A stretch of 64,000 nucleotides of DNA, taken from NCBI RefSeq assembly GCF_000160035.2, contig NZ_KI535369.1:373733-437732 (forward strand), written 5' to 3'. This document shows, piece after piece, positions 47,766 through 57,514 of the stretch. The position numbers and the translations under genes were made by a program. The number at the start of each line of letters is the position of its first letter. The first letter of the stretch is position 1. The DNA is from Catonella morbi ATCC 51271 (lineage in GTDB: Bacteria; Bacillota; Clostridia; Lachnospirales; Lachnospiraceae). Under the pieces are notes generated by a model that was not told where the DNA came from, made no database searches, and saw nothing but the letters and a program-made list of their open reading frames with translations.

Positions 47766-49764
47766 TACAGAATTGTTATGGAATGATTTTTGCAAACATT
47801 TCGTATATAAAAAAGAGAACTACTTAAAAATTGCAGATTTTTGTAATAAAAACTGCAAAGAAATGAAGGATATAGCTGTAAAAACAGCGGATGAAACGGC
47901 AGAGCATACCTTCTTATTCAGGCTTCCATGGGATATGGAAGCAACAAGTGAAGCAGTACATTTTGCCGGGAAAATAAAATGGAATTACTGCCTTAACGAA
48001 GATGAGGAATTTATTTTTCAGCTTAACAGGCATAGATATTTTATATGTCTGGGACAGGCTTACAGGCTTTACTCAGATGATAAGTATGTAAAAGCATTTA
48101 CAGAGCAGTTACTTGACTGGATAAGTGAAAATATTGAGATAGAAACAACTGATAAAATGCTTTGGAGAACCCTTGAGGCAGGACTGCGTACTGATTATTG
48201 GGTACGCGCAATGGCTCTTTTTGCAGACAGTCCCTTTATTACCGGGGATGTAAAGGAAAAGTTTTTCTCTGCTTTATCCGTACATGCAAAGCATTTGGCA
48301 GAAAATCCTAAAAAGGGCTTTTCAATCAAAAGTAACTGGGGTGTAATGGAGTACACAGGACTGTATGTACTCTCCCATATACTGAAAAATTCAGAGTACA
48401 GAGAAACTTCTGTTCATTTCTTAAAACTGGCATTACATACACAGATACATGACGACGGAATGCAGTGGGAAGCCTCTCCTATGTATCATAATGAGGTACT
48501 GGCTGCTTACCTTGAAGTTTTAAGAGTAGCTAAGCTTTACGGGGATGAGCCGTTTACGGAAGTAGAGAAGCAGATTATTAGAAATATGGCTCATGCTACT
48601 TTTAAGAGAACCTATCCTAACCATCATCAGCTTATGACAGGGGATTCAGATGATACCGATGTAAGGGATTTGTTAAGTCAGGCGGCGGTTATATTTGGTG
48701 ATAAGGTACTTAAATTTGCAGGCTTTACACACCTCGATTTTGAAGGAGCCTGGCTTTTCGGAGTGAAGGGAATAGAAGATTATGAAAAGCTGGAAGCATT
48801 AGAAATTCCAGCAGGACTTGTGTCCTTACCGGAAAGCGGTGAAGCAATCTGTAGAAATTCCTATAATGAAGATTCAGATTTTCTGTATTTTAGAAACGGC
48901 AGTCTCGGAGGAGGTCATGGACATCAGGATAAGCTTCATATAGAACTGTGGTTTAACGGAGAGCAGATACTTAGAGATGGTGGACGATATACGTATAAAG
49001 ACGTAGAAGAAAGATACATACTAAAGGGTGCAAAGGCTCACAATGTACCTCTTATAAATAATAGTGAATACTCACCTAGTGCGGATTCCTGGATTTATAA
49101 AAAGCTGCCGCCTTCACTGGGCAACATTTTTACTAAAAAGGGTGATTTCTTGTTATTTGAAGGTGTTCACTGTGGGTACATGGAATCGGGAGTGCTGCTT
49201 AGAAGAAGGGTTGTAGCACCAAGGTCTGATATAATTATTATCAGTGATGAAATTATCGGAAACAAGGATAATATATTGTCACAGCACTTTGCCTTTGCTG
49301 AAAATATAAGCCTTAGAAGAGAAAGTAACATGATAATAGGCAAAGGGGATAAATGTGAATTTATAATAAAAAGCTTTGATGAAAAGGGAGAGGTAACACA
49401 GGATATAGTCAAATCTCCGGTATCAAGGCATTATAATCAGATAGAAGAAAGTGAAGCCCTTAAAATAAATACGGAAGGCTCATATTTTTTAACTACCATA
49501 ATTGCGAAAACCGTAATGGGTGAAAAAGCAGGTATTTCAGAAGAGGAAGTATATAATTATGCCTATGATGCTGTACTAAGAAAAGATGAAGCACAGGGAT
49601 ATTTAATTACAAGGAAAGAAGAGCAATACGGTATAGTACTTCTCAGAAACGATGTGGGAAACGGAAGAGACTTAAACGGTATAAAAGGAGTATACGGACT
49701 TGGACAGACTATGGTTTGTGCATTTCATAGAAAGCCTGAGTATATGACAGTGCTTAGGTGGTAG
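47758..49764 (+). CDS. Heparinase II/III family polysaccharide lyase
   Basis: 668 residues. An N-terminal helical toroid (~1-330; KSNWGVMEYTGLYVLS is the catalytic Asn/Glu-type tract) and a C-terminal beta-sandwich with GGHGHQDKLHIELWFNG. The ATG at 47758 overlaps the sulfatase stop by 8 bases with AAGGAAG upstream; a frame from 47719 has no site. No signal peptide, so it likely cleaves imported oligosaccharides. The exact PL family (12, 15, 21, 33) cannot be told by eye. Confidence 0.85.
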   Translation: MNNTELLWNDFCKHFVYKKENYLKIADFCNKNCKEMKDIAVKTADETAEHTFLFRLPWDMEATSEAVHFAGKIKWNYCLNEDEEFIFQLNRHRYFICLGQAYRLYSDDKYVKAFTEQLLDWISENIEIETTDKMLWRTLEAGLRTDYWVRAMALFADSPFITGDVKEKFFSALSVHAKHLAENPKKGFSIKSNWGVMEYTGLYVLSHILKNSEYRETSVHFLKLALHTQIHDDGMQWEASPMYHNEVLAAYLEVLRVAKLYGDEPFTEVEKQIIRNMAHATFKRTYPNHHQLMTGDSDDTDVRDLLSQAAVIFGDKVLKFAGFTHLDFEGAWLFGVKGIEDYEKLEALEIPAGLVSLPESGEAICRNSYNEDSDFLYFRNGSLGGGHGHQDKLHIELWFNGEQILRDGGRYTYKDVEERYILKGAKAHNVPLINNSEYSPSADSWIYKKLPPSLGNIFTKKGDFLLFEGVHCGYMESGVLLRRRVVAPRSDIIIISDEIIGNKDNILSQHFAFAENISLRRESNMIIGKGDKCEFIIKSFDEKGEVTQDIVKSPVSRHYNQIEESEALKINTEGSYFLTTIIAKTVMGEKAGISEEEVYNYAYDAVLRKDEAQGYLITRKEEQYGIVLLRNDVGNGRDLNGIKGVYGLGQTMVCAFHRKPEYMTVLRW

Positions 49765-49852
49765 TTAATATGGTATTTTGTTTAGATTACAGCTAACAAA
49801 GGGATAAGAAGCCATGTTACCTGTGTTAGTAAGATAAAAGGAGATTAGTTAA

Positions 49853-51058
49853 GTGGATAAATGGATTGATGTTGATTTATTAAAGAATTATCCGGAAGCT
49901 TCGGATGAGATGGTGAAAAATGCTCTTGATACCTGTACAAAACAGGTGAAGAACAATCTTCCTGAATTTGAGGAGCATTTTCCTCCTGCAAACAGTGAAG
50001 GAAATTTTTATAAACAGGACATTAATACAGACTGGACCAGCGGTTTTTGGACAGGAGAGGTATGGCTTGCCTATGAAAATGCCGCAAATGCAGAGGACAA
50101 AGCATTGTTTGAAACAGCAGGTAAGAAGCAGGCAGATTCATTTTTAGAGAGAATCAATATAAGGCATTATATAGACCACCACGATATGGGATTTTTATAT
50201 ATACCGTCCTGTGTTGCCGCATATAAGCTGCTTTCTTATGAGAATGGAAAGGAGGCGGCTATAAAGGCTGCTGACCAGCTTGTAAGCAGATACCGCCCTG
50301 AAGGAAAGTACATTCAGGCCTGGGGAGAAATGTGGGCAAGGGATAATGCAAGACTTATTATAGACTGTATGCTTAATGTTCCGTTGTTATACTGGGCAAG
50401 TGAGGTAACAAAGGACGGACATTATGCAGATATAGCCAAAAACCATATCCTTACAACAATGAAGTATGTAATAAGGGATGATGACTCCACCTGGCATACA
50501 ATATTCTTTGATCCGGACAGTGGTGAATTTTCTCATGGTGCTACCTGCCAGGGATATAAGGATGCTTCGGCCTGGGCAAGAGGGCAGGCCTGGGGAATTT
50601 ATGGTACAGCTATTGCATATAAGAATACAGGCGATAAAGAATATATTAAGTATTTTGAAAGGGTATCAAAATATTTTCTCAATCATCTTCCAAAAGACCT
50701 TTGCCCATACTGGGATTTAAGTTTTGGAGACGGGGATGAGGCTGAGCAGCCAAGAGACTCTTCATCAGCAGCAATCGCAATCTGCGGTTTCTTGGAAATG
50801 AGCAAGTATCTTGATGAGGAGAAGGCGGCATATTATACATCAGTTGCAAGAAAACTTATGCACTCTCTTATAGAGAATTATCAGGTAAAGGATAAGAGTA
50901 TATCAAACGGTCAGCTTCTGCATGGAACCTATGCAAAGAAGACACCATATAATACCTGTAAAAACAGAGGTGTGAACGAATGTGTTATCTGGGGGGATTA
51001 CTTCTTTATGGAGGCTCTTACAAGGCTGGTAAGATCGGATTGGGAAATGTACTGGTAA
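49853..51058 (+). CDS. ugl: Unsaturated glucuronyl hydrolase (GH88)
   Basis: 401 residues. The (alpha/alpha)6 family pattern TSGFWTGEVWLAYE and the two catalytic Asp, D111 in HHDMGF and D171 in RLIIDCMLNVPLL, are visible. It removes the 4,5-unsaturated uronic acid from the non-reducing end of lyase products, giving 5-keto-4-deoxyuronate for KduI. GTG start, with AAGGAG 9 bases upstream. Cytoplasmic. Confidence 0.93.
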   Translation: MDKWIDVDLLKNYPEASDEMVKNALDTCTKQVKNNLPEFEEHFPPANSEGNFYKQDINTDWTSGFWTGEVWLAYENAANAEDKALFETAGKKQADSFLERINIRHYIDHHDMGFLYIPSCVAAYKLLSYENGKEAAIKAADQLVSRYRPEGKYIQAWGEMWARDNARLIIDCMLNVPLLYWASEVTKDGHYADIAKNHILTTMKYVIRDDDSTWHTIFFDPDSGEFSHGATCQGYKDASAWARGQAWGIYGTAIAYKNTGDKEYIKYFERVSKYFLNHLPKDLCPYWDLSFGDGDEAEQPRDSSSAAIAICGFLEMSKYLDEEKAAYYTSVARKLMHSLIENYQVKDKSISNGQLLHGTYAKKTPYNTCKNRGVNECVIWGDYFFMEALTRLVRSDWEMYW

Positions 51059-51079
51059 ATCAACTACAGGAGTAGAAAG

Positions 51080-51868
51080 ATGATTAAATTAAAAATAGTA
51101 GGTAAAGATGAAAGAGAAAAAGCCTGTGGATTTGAAGGAGATGATAAGGCGGAGCTTGTGTACTGCAGTGAATATCTTGACGGAGACAGAATAGTGCTTG
51201 ATACGGATAGATGTGGAAGATACTGTGTGGTTCGTTTTGAAGACAGTATGAGAGAGGCATTTATATATGTACCGGGAAGAAATGTGGCATTCTTTATACC
51301 GCCTGCAAACAACAGACCTAATTATTCTCCTAAAAGTTTTACAGGAGCAATGCACTATATCGAAGCACGCTATGCAACGGATGAGGAAATAAGCAAGGTA
51401 AAAAACCTGGCATTAAATGTATATGATCAGCATGAAAATGCTACATTTTATCCTCATGCATCAGCAAATGTGGAAACCAGAGGAGAGGCGGTGTTTGCGG
51501 CAAGAAATGCCGTAGACGGAATGTATTCCAATTCTTCACATGGAAGATACCCATATCAGAGCTGGGGCATCAACAGAGATCCAAATGCCGCTCTTACCAT
51601 AGATTTTGGAAGAGAGGTGCTTATCAATGAACTAAGGCTTACACTTAGGGCGGATTATCCTCACGATAATTACTGGGTAAGTGCAACGGTTAGCTTTGAT
51701 GATGGAAGCAAAGAGGTATTAAAGCTTGAAAAATCAGAAAAACCACAGTGCTTTAAGATAAAGGAAAGGAAGGTTAAGAGCTTTGTCCTTGACAAGCTCA
51801 TAAAGGCAGAGGGCGAATCTCCCTTCCCTGCACTTACACAGATTGAAGCCTGGGGAGTTGAAGCATAG
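51080..51868 (+). CDS. Discoidin-like (galactose-binding fold) protein, cytoplasmic
   Basis: 262 residues. The C-terminal ~120 look like a discoidin/CBM32 jelly roll (ASANVETRGEAVFAARNAVDG, ALTIDFGREVLINELRLTLRAD, IEAWGVEA). The N-terminal ~110 are beta-rich and unassigned. No signal peptide, which is unusual for a carbohydrate-binding module, so it may bind imported oligosaccharide or scaffold the enzymes. Twenty-one bases after GH88, AGGAG before the ATG. Confidence 0.7.
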   Translation: MIKLKIVGKDEREKACGFEGDDKAELVYCSEYLDGDRIVLDTDRCGRYCVVRFEDSMREAFIYVPGRNVAFFIPPANNRPNYSPKSFTGAMHYIEARYATDEEISKVKNLALNVYDQHENATFYPHASANVETRGEAVFAARNAVDGMYSNSSHGRYPYQSWGINRDPNAALTIDFGREVLINELRLTLRADYPHDNYWVSATVSFDDGSKEVLKLEKSEKPQCFKIKERKVKSFVLDKLIKAEGESPFPALTQIEAWGVEA

Positions 51869-51966
51869 TAATATCACCCCATAGTCACAGACCTAAAACA
51901 GTTTATCCTAAATATATTGATGTGGAATAAGAAGTCTATTAACTATGGTGTGAATACTTTGAGTTA
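51868..51966. repeat. Palindromic dispersed repeat, copy C
   Basis: Left arm TATCACCCCATAGT pairs with right arm ACTATGGTGTGAATA; CACAGACCT follows the left arm as in copy B. It ends 27 bases before the kduI start. Confidence 0.6.
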
Positions 51967-51993
51967 AATTTTCATTTATAGAAGGAGGACGAA

Positions 51994-52836
51994 ATGGATA
52001 TAAGATATTCAGCAAATCAGAGAGATTTTAAACGCTACACTACAGAGGAAATCAGAGGAGAATTTCTGATTGAGAATTTATACAAGAAGGATGAAGTAGT
52101 AGCAGTATATTCTCATGTGGACAGAATGGTAACTCTTGGATGTATGCCTGTGGAAGAAGCAGTTTCCATCAGTAAGGGAATTGATGTCTGGGCAAACTTC
52201 GGTACTGACTATTTCCTTGAAAGACGTGAAATCGGTATTTTCAATATAGGCGGAGCAGGTAAGATAAAGGCTGACGGCGAAGTTTTTGAAATGGGCTATA
52301 AGGACTGCCTTTATATTACAAAGGGTACAAAGGAAGTAACATTTGAAAGTAACTCTCCTGATGCACCTGCTAAATTTTATATGGTAAGTGCACCTGCCCA
52401 CACTTCCTACAAGACTACCTTTATACCTATAGAAAAGGCAGCCAAAAAACCTCTCGGAAGTATGGAAACTTCAAATAAAAGAGTTATTAACCAGTTCATA
52501 CATCCGGATGTGCTTAAAACCTGCCAGCTTTCAATGGGAATGACTGTATTAGAGCCGGGAAGCGTATGGAACACCATGCCTGCACACACACATGAACGCA
52601 GAATGGAAGTATATATGTACTTTGAAGTGCCTGAAAATCAGGTGGTATTCCATATGATGGGAGAGGGTACAGAAACAAGACATATCGTTATGCAGAATGA
52701 ACAGGCTGTTATTTCACCATCCTGGAGTATTCATTCAGGTGCTGGAACTTCAAACTACACCTTTATATGGGCAATGGGCGGAGAAAATCAGGCATTTGAT
52801 GATATGGACAATATAGCAACAACAGATTTGAGATAG
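51994..52836 (+). CDS. kduI: 5-keto-4-deoxyuronate isomerase
   Basis: 280 residues, full length. The cupin metal site HTHERRMEVYMYF (two His, Glu) and the later His in SIHSGAG are visible, with the KduI N-terminus (MDIRYSANQRDFKRYTTEE). It converts 5-keto-4-deoxyuronate to 2,5-diketo-3-deoxygluconate. GAAGGAGG before the ATG. Directly followed by kduD. Confidence 0.96.
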   Translation: MDIRYSANQRDFKRYTTEEIRGEFLIENLYKKDEVVAVYSHVDRMVTLGCMPVEEAVSISKGIDVWANFGTDYFLERREIGIFNIGGAGKIKADGEVFEMGYKDCLYITKGTKEVTFESNSPDAPAKFYMVSAPAHTSYKTTFIPIEKAAKKPLGSMETSNKRVINQFIHPDVLKTCQLSMGMTVLEPGSVWNTMPAHTHERRMEVYMYFEVPENQVVFHMMGEGTETRHIVMQNEQAVISPSWSIHSGAGTSNYTFIWAMGGENQAFDDMDNIATTDLR

Positions 52837-52845
52837 GAGAAAAAT

Positions 52846-53649
52846 ATGGAAAACATAATGAAGCAGTATGATTTGACCGGAAAGGTAGCGCTTGTTACAG
52901 GTGCTTCTTACGGTATAGGCTTTGCTATTGCAAAGGGACTTGCTTCCGCAGGTGCAACTATAGTGTTTAACGACAGAAAAGAAGAACTTGTGGAAAAAGG
53001 CATTGAGGCTTACAAAGAAGAGGGCATTAAAGCTTATGGTTATGTTTGTGACGTAACTGATGAGGATGCAGTAGAAGAGCTTATAAAGAAAATAGAAAAT
53101 GAAGTGGGTGTGGTTGACATACTCGTAAATAACGCAGGTATTATTAAGCGTATACCTATGTGCGAGATGAAGGCAGCAGAGTTCAGAGAGGTAATAGACG
53201 TAGACCTCAATGCACCATTTATAATGTCTAAGGCTGCAATTCCTGGCATGATTAAAAAGGGACATGGGAAGATTATAAATATCTGCTCTATGATGAGTGA
53301 GCTTGGAAGAGAAACAGTAAGTGCATACGCTGCAGCAAAGGGTGGTCTTAAAATGCTTACAAAGAATATTGCATCTGAGTTCGGTGAGCATAATATCCAG
53401 TGTAACGGAATAGGACCGGGCTATATTGCAACACCTCAGACTGCTCCTCTAAGAGAAAAGCAGGCTGACGGTTCAAGACATCCTTTTGATTCATTTATTA
53501 TAGCCAAAACTCCTGCGGCACGTTGGGGTGAGCCTGAGGATTTGGCAGGTCCTGCAGTATTTTTGGCATCGGATGCATCTAATTTTGTAAATGGCCATAT
53601 TCTTTATGTAGACGGAGGAATCCTTGCATACATAGGAAAGCAGCCTTGA
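52846..53649 (+). CDS. kduD: 2-dehydro-3-deoxygluconate 5-dehydrogenase (KduD)
   Basis: 267-residue SDR. TGASYGIG cofactor motif, NNAG, catalytic Ser in NICSMMSELG, and YAAAKGG. It makes 2-keto-3-deoxygluconate, the KdgK substrate, using NAD(P)H. Nine bases after kduI with AGGAG. Confidence 0.95.
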   Translation: MENIMKQYDLTGKVALVTGASYGIGFAIAKGLASAGATIVFNDRKEELVEKGIEAYKEEGIKAYGYVCDVTDEDAVEELIKKIENEVGVVDILVNNAGIIKRIPMCEMKAAEFREVIDVDLNAPFIMSKAAIPGMIKKGHGKIINICSMMSELGRETVSAYAAAKGGLKMLTKNIASEFGEHNIQCNGIGPGYIATPQTAPLREKQADGSRHPFDSFIIAKTPAARWGEPEDLAGPAVFLASDASNFVNGHILYVDGGILAYIGKQP

Positions 53650-53702
53650 TAATATACTCTTAAACAGACAGAAGGTAAAAGACAAACTTATGGGGGTAAC
53701 TT

Positions 53703-56700
53703 ATGAAGCTTAGAAGGATAACAAAAACAGTAAGTCTTATGATGACAGCAATTTTATGCACACAAATGATAATTCCAAAAACTCCGTTGATTGCAAAGGC
53801 ATCTTTGGTTGAGGAGGCGGCAAAGTTGGATTCAAGCAGCACTGCAGAAAGTGAAATAACAAACATTGATGTTGTCAGAGGTAATACTGCCGTAATTCAG
53901 ACGCCTGAAGGATTTGCAGAGCCAATCACCTGGACTACACTGTTTAAAAACGCAGACGGAAATCCAATCAAAAATGTGGGAAGCAAGAAGAAAAAGGATG
54001 AATTAAAAGAAGGGGATGTAGACGGAGATCGTACTGAGGGGATTGCAAAGACAGATCACATTGCAAAGATAGAGAAGACTGCGGAAGGCGGCCTCTTAAC
54101 AGCGTATGAAAAGGGAATGGTTTACGCTAAGGCAGTTGATAAAGATGGTAAGACCAAAGAATGGAAGGTTAATGTATTATATACGGCAAAAGAAAATCTT
54201 CCAACTGTTTCTTCTGAAGATTACAAGAGACTTATAGGAAAATGGACAGCACAGTTGGTTGGTGAGAATCCGGATAAGAGCGATGCTGCCATTATGGAGA
54301 CAATTAACAGTCTAAATGCGCAGGCTCAGGCAGTATGGGATAAATACAGTTATAAGGGACAGCCTGCCTGCACAGATGTACCTTGGCCTGAGGAAATCGG
54401 GAAAAAGGGAAATAAAGCAATTGAGTTTACCAGAGATGCGGTTGAATTCAGGCAGACATTTAAGAATGTACTTCTAATGGCAAAGGCATATCGATTAGAA
54501 CATGGTGCATTATATAAAAATCCTGAATTATTGAAGGATATGATAAATATCCTTGAATGGCTGACTGCTAACTGCTACCGTCCACAGTCACAGACGGATA
54601 ACTGGTGGACATGGGAGATAGGTATTCCAAAAGATATAATTCCTACGCTTATTCTTCTGTCTGATAAATTGACACCGGAGCAGAAGATAAAATTTACTGA
54701 GGGAGTGAGATTTTTCCAGCCTGATCCTTTTCACGGAGGTGCTATAGGTACAGGTTCCACTCATGTACTGGGATATCGTATGCAGTATGCAGCCAACAGA
54801 GTTGATAATTCAATGACTGCATTGGGACTCGGATTATTGCTTGAAGACAATGAGTTTGTACATCTTGCAAGCTTAGCTTCATCTTCCGTGCTTGAATTTG
54901 TATCGGTAGCTGATAGTACCACTCTTGCAGAAAAAGGTTATCCAAACGGATATTATAAAGACGGTTCTTATATAGACCATTCACGTACACCTTATGCGGG
55001 TTCATACGGAATAGTTGTGTTAGAGGGTATAGTGAATATCTCTGCTATTTTGAGTAATTCTCCTTGGCAGTTTAGTCCGGAAAAGGCTAAGATATTGGAA
55101 GATATATTTGTAAATACTTATGGATTAGGCGTTTACAACGGTTTAATGCTGGATACCCTCCGAGGCAGAGCTGTTTCAAGAGAAAAGGTTACTGACAAAT
55201 CAATCGGCCGCCAAGTGATGACATATATTATTAAGTCATTGGACTCTGTCAGTGAAGCCGGAAGGCAGACCTTATTGAGCTATCTTAAGAACTGGTTGAC
55301 CGCAGAACCTGAATTTATCGGCACCTTAAAAGAACTGAATGAAATAGTTGTAAAGCAAAAAGCTCAGGAAATAATTGGAAATGCAGGAATATCAGGTGTT
55401 GTTCCAAGCGTTCATAAAAATTATCCGCTTATGGACAGAGCAATTCACAGAGCAGACAACTGGCTTTTCGCCCTAAGTATGTTTTCCGAAAGAATTTTAA
55501 ATACCGAAATTATGAACGGTGAGAATCTGTATGGATGGCATCAGGGTGACGGTATGACTTACCTTTATGGAAAGGATACGGCTTACTATAACGATAATTA
55601 CTGGAATACCATTAATCCGTTCCGCTTACCGGGAACAACCACCGTATCAAAGAACATTGGTAACGGTGATAAAGACAGCAGTAACTTCTATCAGGAAGGT
55701 GATTATACTTCAAAAGAGGCTTGGGTTGGCGGAAGTGAGCTTAAAGGCTACGGTGTAAACGGTATGTCACTTTCGGGAGACTGTGGAACTAAAACCATAT
55801 ATGCACCTAATCTTAGAGCATTAAAGTCATACTTTATGTTTGATAATGAAGTAGTATGCTTAGGTTCAGGAATTAATGACAGCGAAAGTAATTTCATTAC
55901 AGAGACTACTGTTGAAAACAGGAAGTTGAATGCAGATGCTTCGAATCAGATTACCTTAAATGGAAATAATCTTGAACTTCAGACTGTTCCTGTAAATGTA
56001 GCAGAAATAGTAAACAGTGAAGGTTTAGGTGGCGGAACCGGATCCATGGAAGGAAGTGCTGTTAATAACGCAAAATGGATTCATGTTGAAGGAAATGTCA
56101 CAGGGGAAGCTGTTGGGTACTATTTTCCAAAGGAATCAGGACAGCTAAAGGCAAGAAAGGTGGCAAGTACAGGTAACTGGGGAAATATTAATATTACATC
56201 TTCTACAGATGTAGTGAAGAACTATTTTGAATTATGGTTTGACCATGGCAAGAATCCTCAGAATGCAGAGTATTCTTATGTTATGCTTCCGGGCAAGACT
56301 GTGGAAGAGATGAAGGAATACGAGAAGAATCCAACTGTGGAAATCTTAGCGAATACCACCGATGTACAGGCTGTAAGGTATAAGAGTAAGAATGTAATCG
56401 GTGCAAACTTCTGGCAGGATAAAACAGTTAGCGTAAGCGGAATAACCTGTAATAAGAAGGCATCTGTAATTGTAAAGCAGACAGGAGATAACTTAGAAAT
56501 CGGTGTATCTGATCCAACAATGAAGAACACTGAAACAATCGAAGTAGAAATAGACAAAGAATTTGGTAAGCTTGTAAGTGCAGACACTAATGTAGCTGTT
56601 TCTGAAAAGAACGGCAAGATTCACCTTGTTGTAAATACTAAAGGTACAAACGGTGACACTTCTGTGGCTGAGGTAAAATTAAAAACAGCCACACCTCCAA

Positions 56701-57368
56701 GTTATCCAAGTAATCCTGTAGCTCCGGCTCCGGGAGTACAGATTCCTGAAGATAAGACTCCTGAAGGCCAGGCAAAAGAACAGAATAATACAGAAAAGAA
56801 CTCAAATGAGGCAAAGAAGACTGATTCAATTAAAAAGATAAAGCTTAACTTCAATATTAAAAAGGATGAGTTAAAGAAAGGTCTTGCAACCCTCTCAAAG
56901 ATATTGGTTAAAAAATCTGTATTGAAGGAAGCGGCAAAGAAGTCAACTGATGTAATCCTTTCAGTGAGAGATGAAAATAAGAAAGTGCTATATTCCTGGT
57001 CGTTTACGGGAAAGGATTTGCAAAAATCAAAGAGTAAGTTTAATGATATAAATTTATCATTAAAGGTAGTTTCGTCAAGTAAGGTAAAAGCCTTGAAGTC
57101 ATTGCTTAAAGGTAAAAATGGAACTTTGGTTTCGTTCGCATATAAGGGAAAACTTCCGACAGCAGCAACAATAAAAATCTATGATGCTAAAAGATTTAAT
57201 TATCCTAAGAATAAAAAACTCTATGTATATTATTACAATGAGAAGAAGAACAGATTGGAAGAAACTAATTATGATGGAGGAAAAATCCTAAAGAAAGGCG
57301 TACTGGAGTTTAAGATAGCACATGGCTCCGATTATGTGGTACTACCTGAAAAATTAGATAAAAACTAA
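53703..57368 (+). CDS. Secreted polysaccharide lyase family 8 (hyaluronate/chondroitin lyase)
   Basis: 1221 residues. Signal peptide (~1-33, ending AKA), a beta N-domain, then the PL8 catalytic toroid with N300 (NWWTWEIG), H426 and Y435 (DHSRTPYAGSY) and R487/R489 (RGRAVSR), and the central/C-terminal beta domains (NGENLYGWHQGDGMTYLY). The last ~240 residues are a Pro/Lys linker (IPEDKTPEGQA) and a basic C-terminal domain like the one on the subtilase. It cleaves hyaluronan or chondroitin outside the cell by beta-elimination. No LPXTG. Last gene of the run. Confidence 0.94.
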   Translation: MKLRRITKTVSLMMTAILCTQMIIPKTPLIAKASLVEEAAKLDSSSTAESEITNIDVVRGNTAVIQTPEGFAEPITWTTLFKNADGNPIKNVGSKKKKDELKEGDVDGDRTEGIAKTDHIAKIEKTAEGGLLTAYEKGMVYAKAVDKDGKTKEWKVNVLYTAKENLPTVSSEDYKRLIGKWTAQLVGENPDKSDAAIMETINSLNAQAQAVWDKYSYKGQPACTDVPWPEEIGKKGNKAIEFTRDAVEFRQTFKNVLLMAKAYRLEHGALYKNPELLKDMINILEWLTANCYRPQSQTDNWWTWEIGIPKDIIPTLILLSDKLTPEQKIKFTEGVRFFQPDPFHGGAIGTGSTHVLGYRMQYAANRVDNSMTALGLGLLLEDNEFVHLASLASSSVLEFVSVADSTTLAEKGYPNGYYKDGSYIDHSRTPYAGSYGIVVLEGIVNISAILSNSPWQFSPEKAKILEDIFVNTYGLGVYNGLMLDTLRGRAVSREKVTDKSIGRQVMTYIIKSLDSVSEAGRQTLLSYLKNWLTAEPEFIGTLKELNEIVVKQKAQEIIGNAGISGVVPSVHKNYPLMDRAIHRADNWLFALSMFSERILNTEIMNGENLYGWHQGDGMTYLYGKDTAYYNDNYWNTINPFRLPGTTTVSKNIGNGDKDSSNFYQEGDYTSKEAWVGGSELKGYGVNGMSLSGDCGTKTIYAPNLRALKSYFMFDNEVVCLGSGINDSESNFITETTVENRKLNADASNQITLNGNNLELQTVPVNVAEIVNSEGLGGGTGSMEGSAVNNAKWIHVEGNVTGEAVGYYFPKESGQLKARKVASTGNWGNINITSSTDVVKNYFELWFDHGKNPQNAEYSYVMLPGKTVEEMKEYEKNPTVEILANTTDVQAVRYKSKNVIGANFWQDKTVSVSGITCNKKASVIVKQTGDNLEIGVSDPTMKNTETIEVEIDKEFGKLVSADTNVAVSEKNGKIHLVVNTKGTNGDTSVAEVKLKTATPPSYPSNPVAPAPGVQIPEDKTPEGQAKEQNNTEKNSNEAKKTDSIKKIKLNFNIKKDELKKGLATLSKILVKKSVLKEAAKKSTDVILSVRDENKKVLYSWSFTGKDLQKSKSKFNDINLSLKVVSSSKVKALKSLLKGKNGTLVSFAYKGKLPTAATIKIYDAKRFNYPKNKKLYVYYYNEKKNRLEETNYDGGKILKKGVLEFKIAHGSDYVVLPEKLDKN

Positions 57369-57464
57369 TAGTATCACTAATGCAGCAAATGTCTGTGATT
57401 TCAAGGTTAGAAACTAATCCTGATTTGGGATTGAATAACTGAAAAGCTGTTTTTAATTAAAGAG

Positions 57465-57502
57465 AAAGATAGCTCGTTACATTATGTACGGGCTATCTTT
57501 TT
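57465..57502 (+). terminator. Terminator of the glycosaminoglycan operon
   Basis: AAAGATAGC / GCTATCTTT stem with a 20-base middle (pairing partly) and five T. About 95 bases past the PL8 stop and convergent with the hemolysin III gene. Confidence 0.8.
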
Positions 57503-57514
57503 AAATGAGGTAAA

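Noticed and set aside
52750-53391. 213-codon frame antisense to kduI/kduD
   Set aside because: Cys/Tyr/His-rich text without motifs, opposite two well-identified genes, and no ribosome site.
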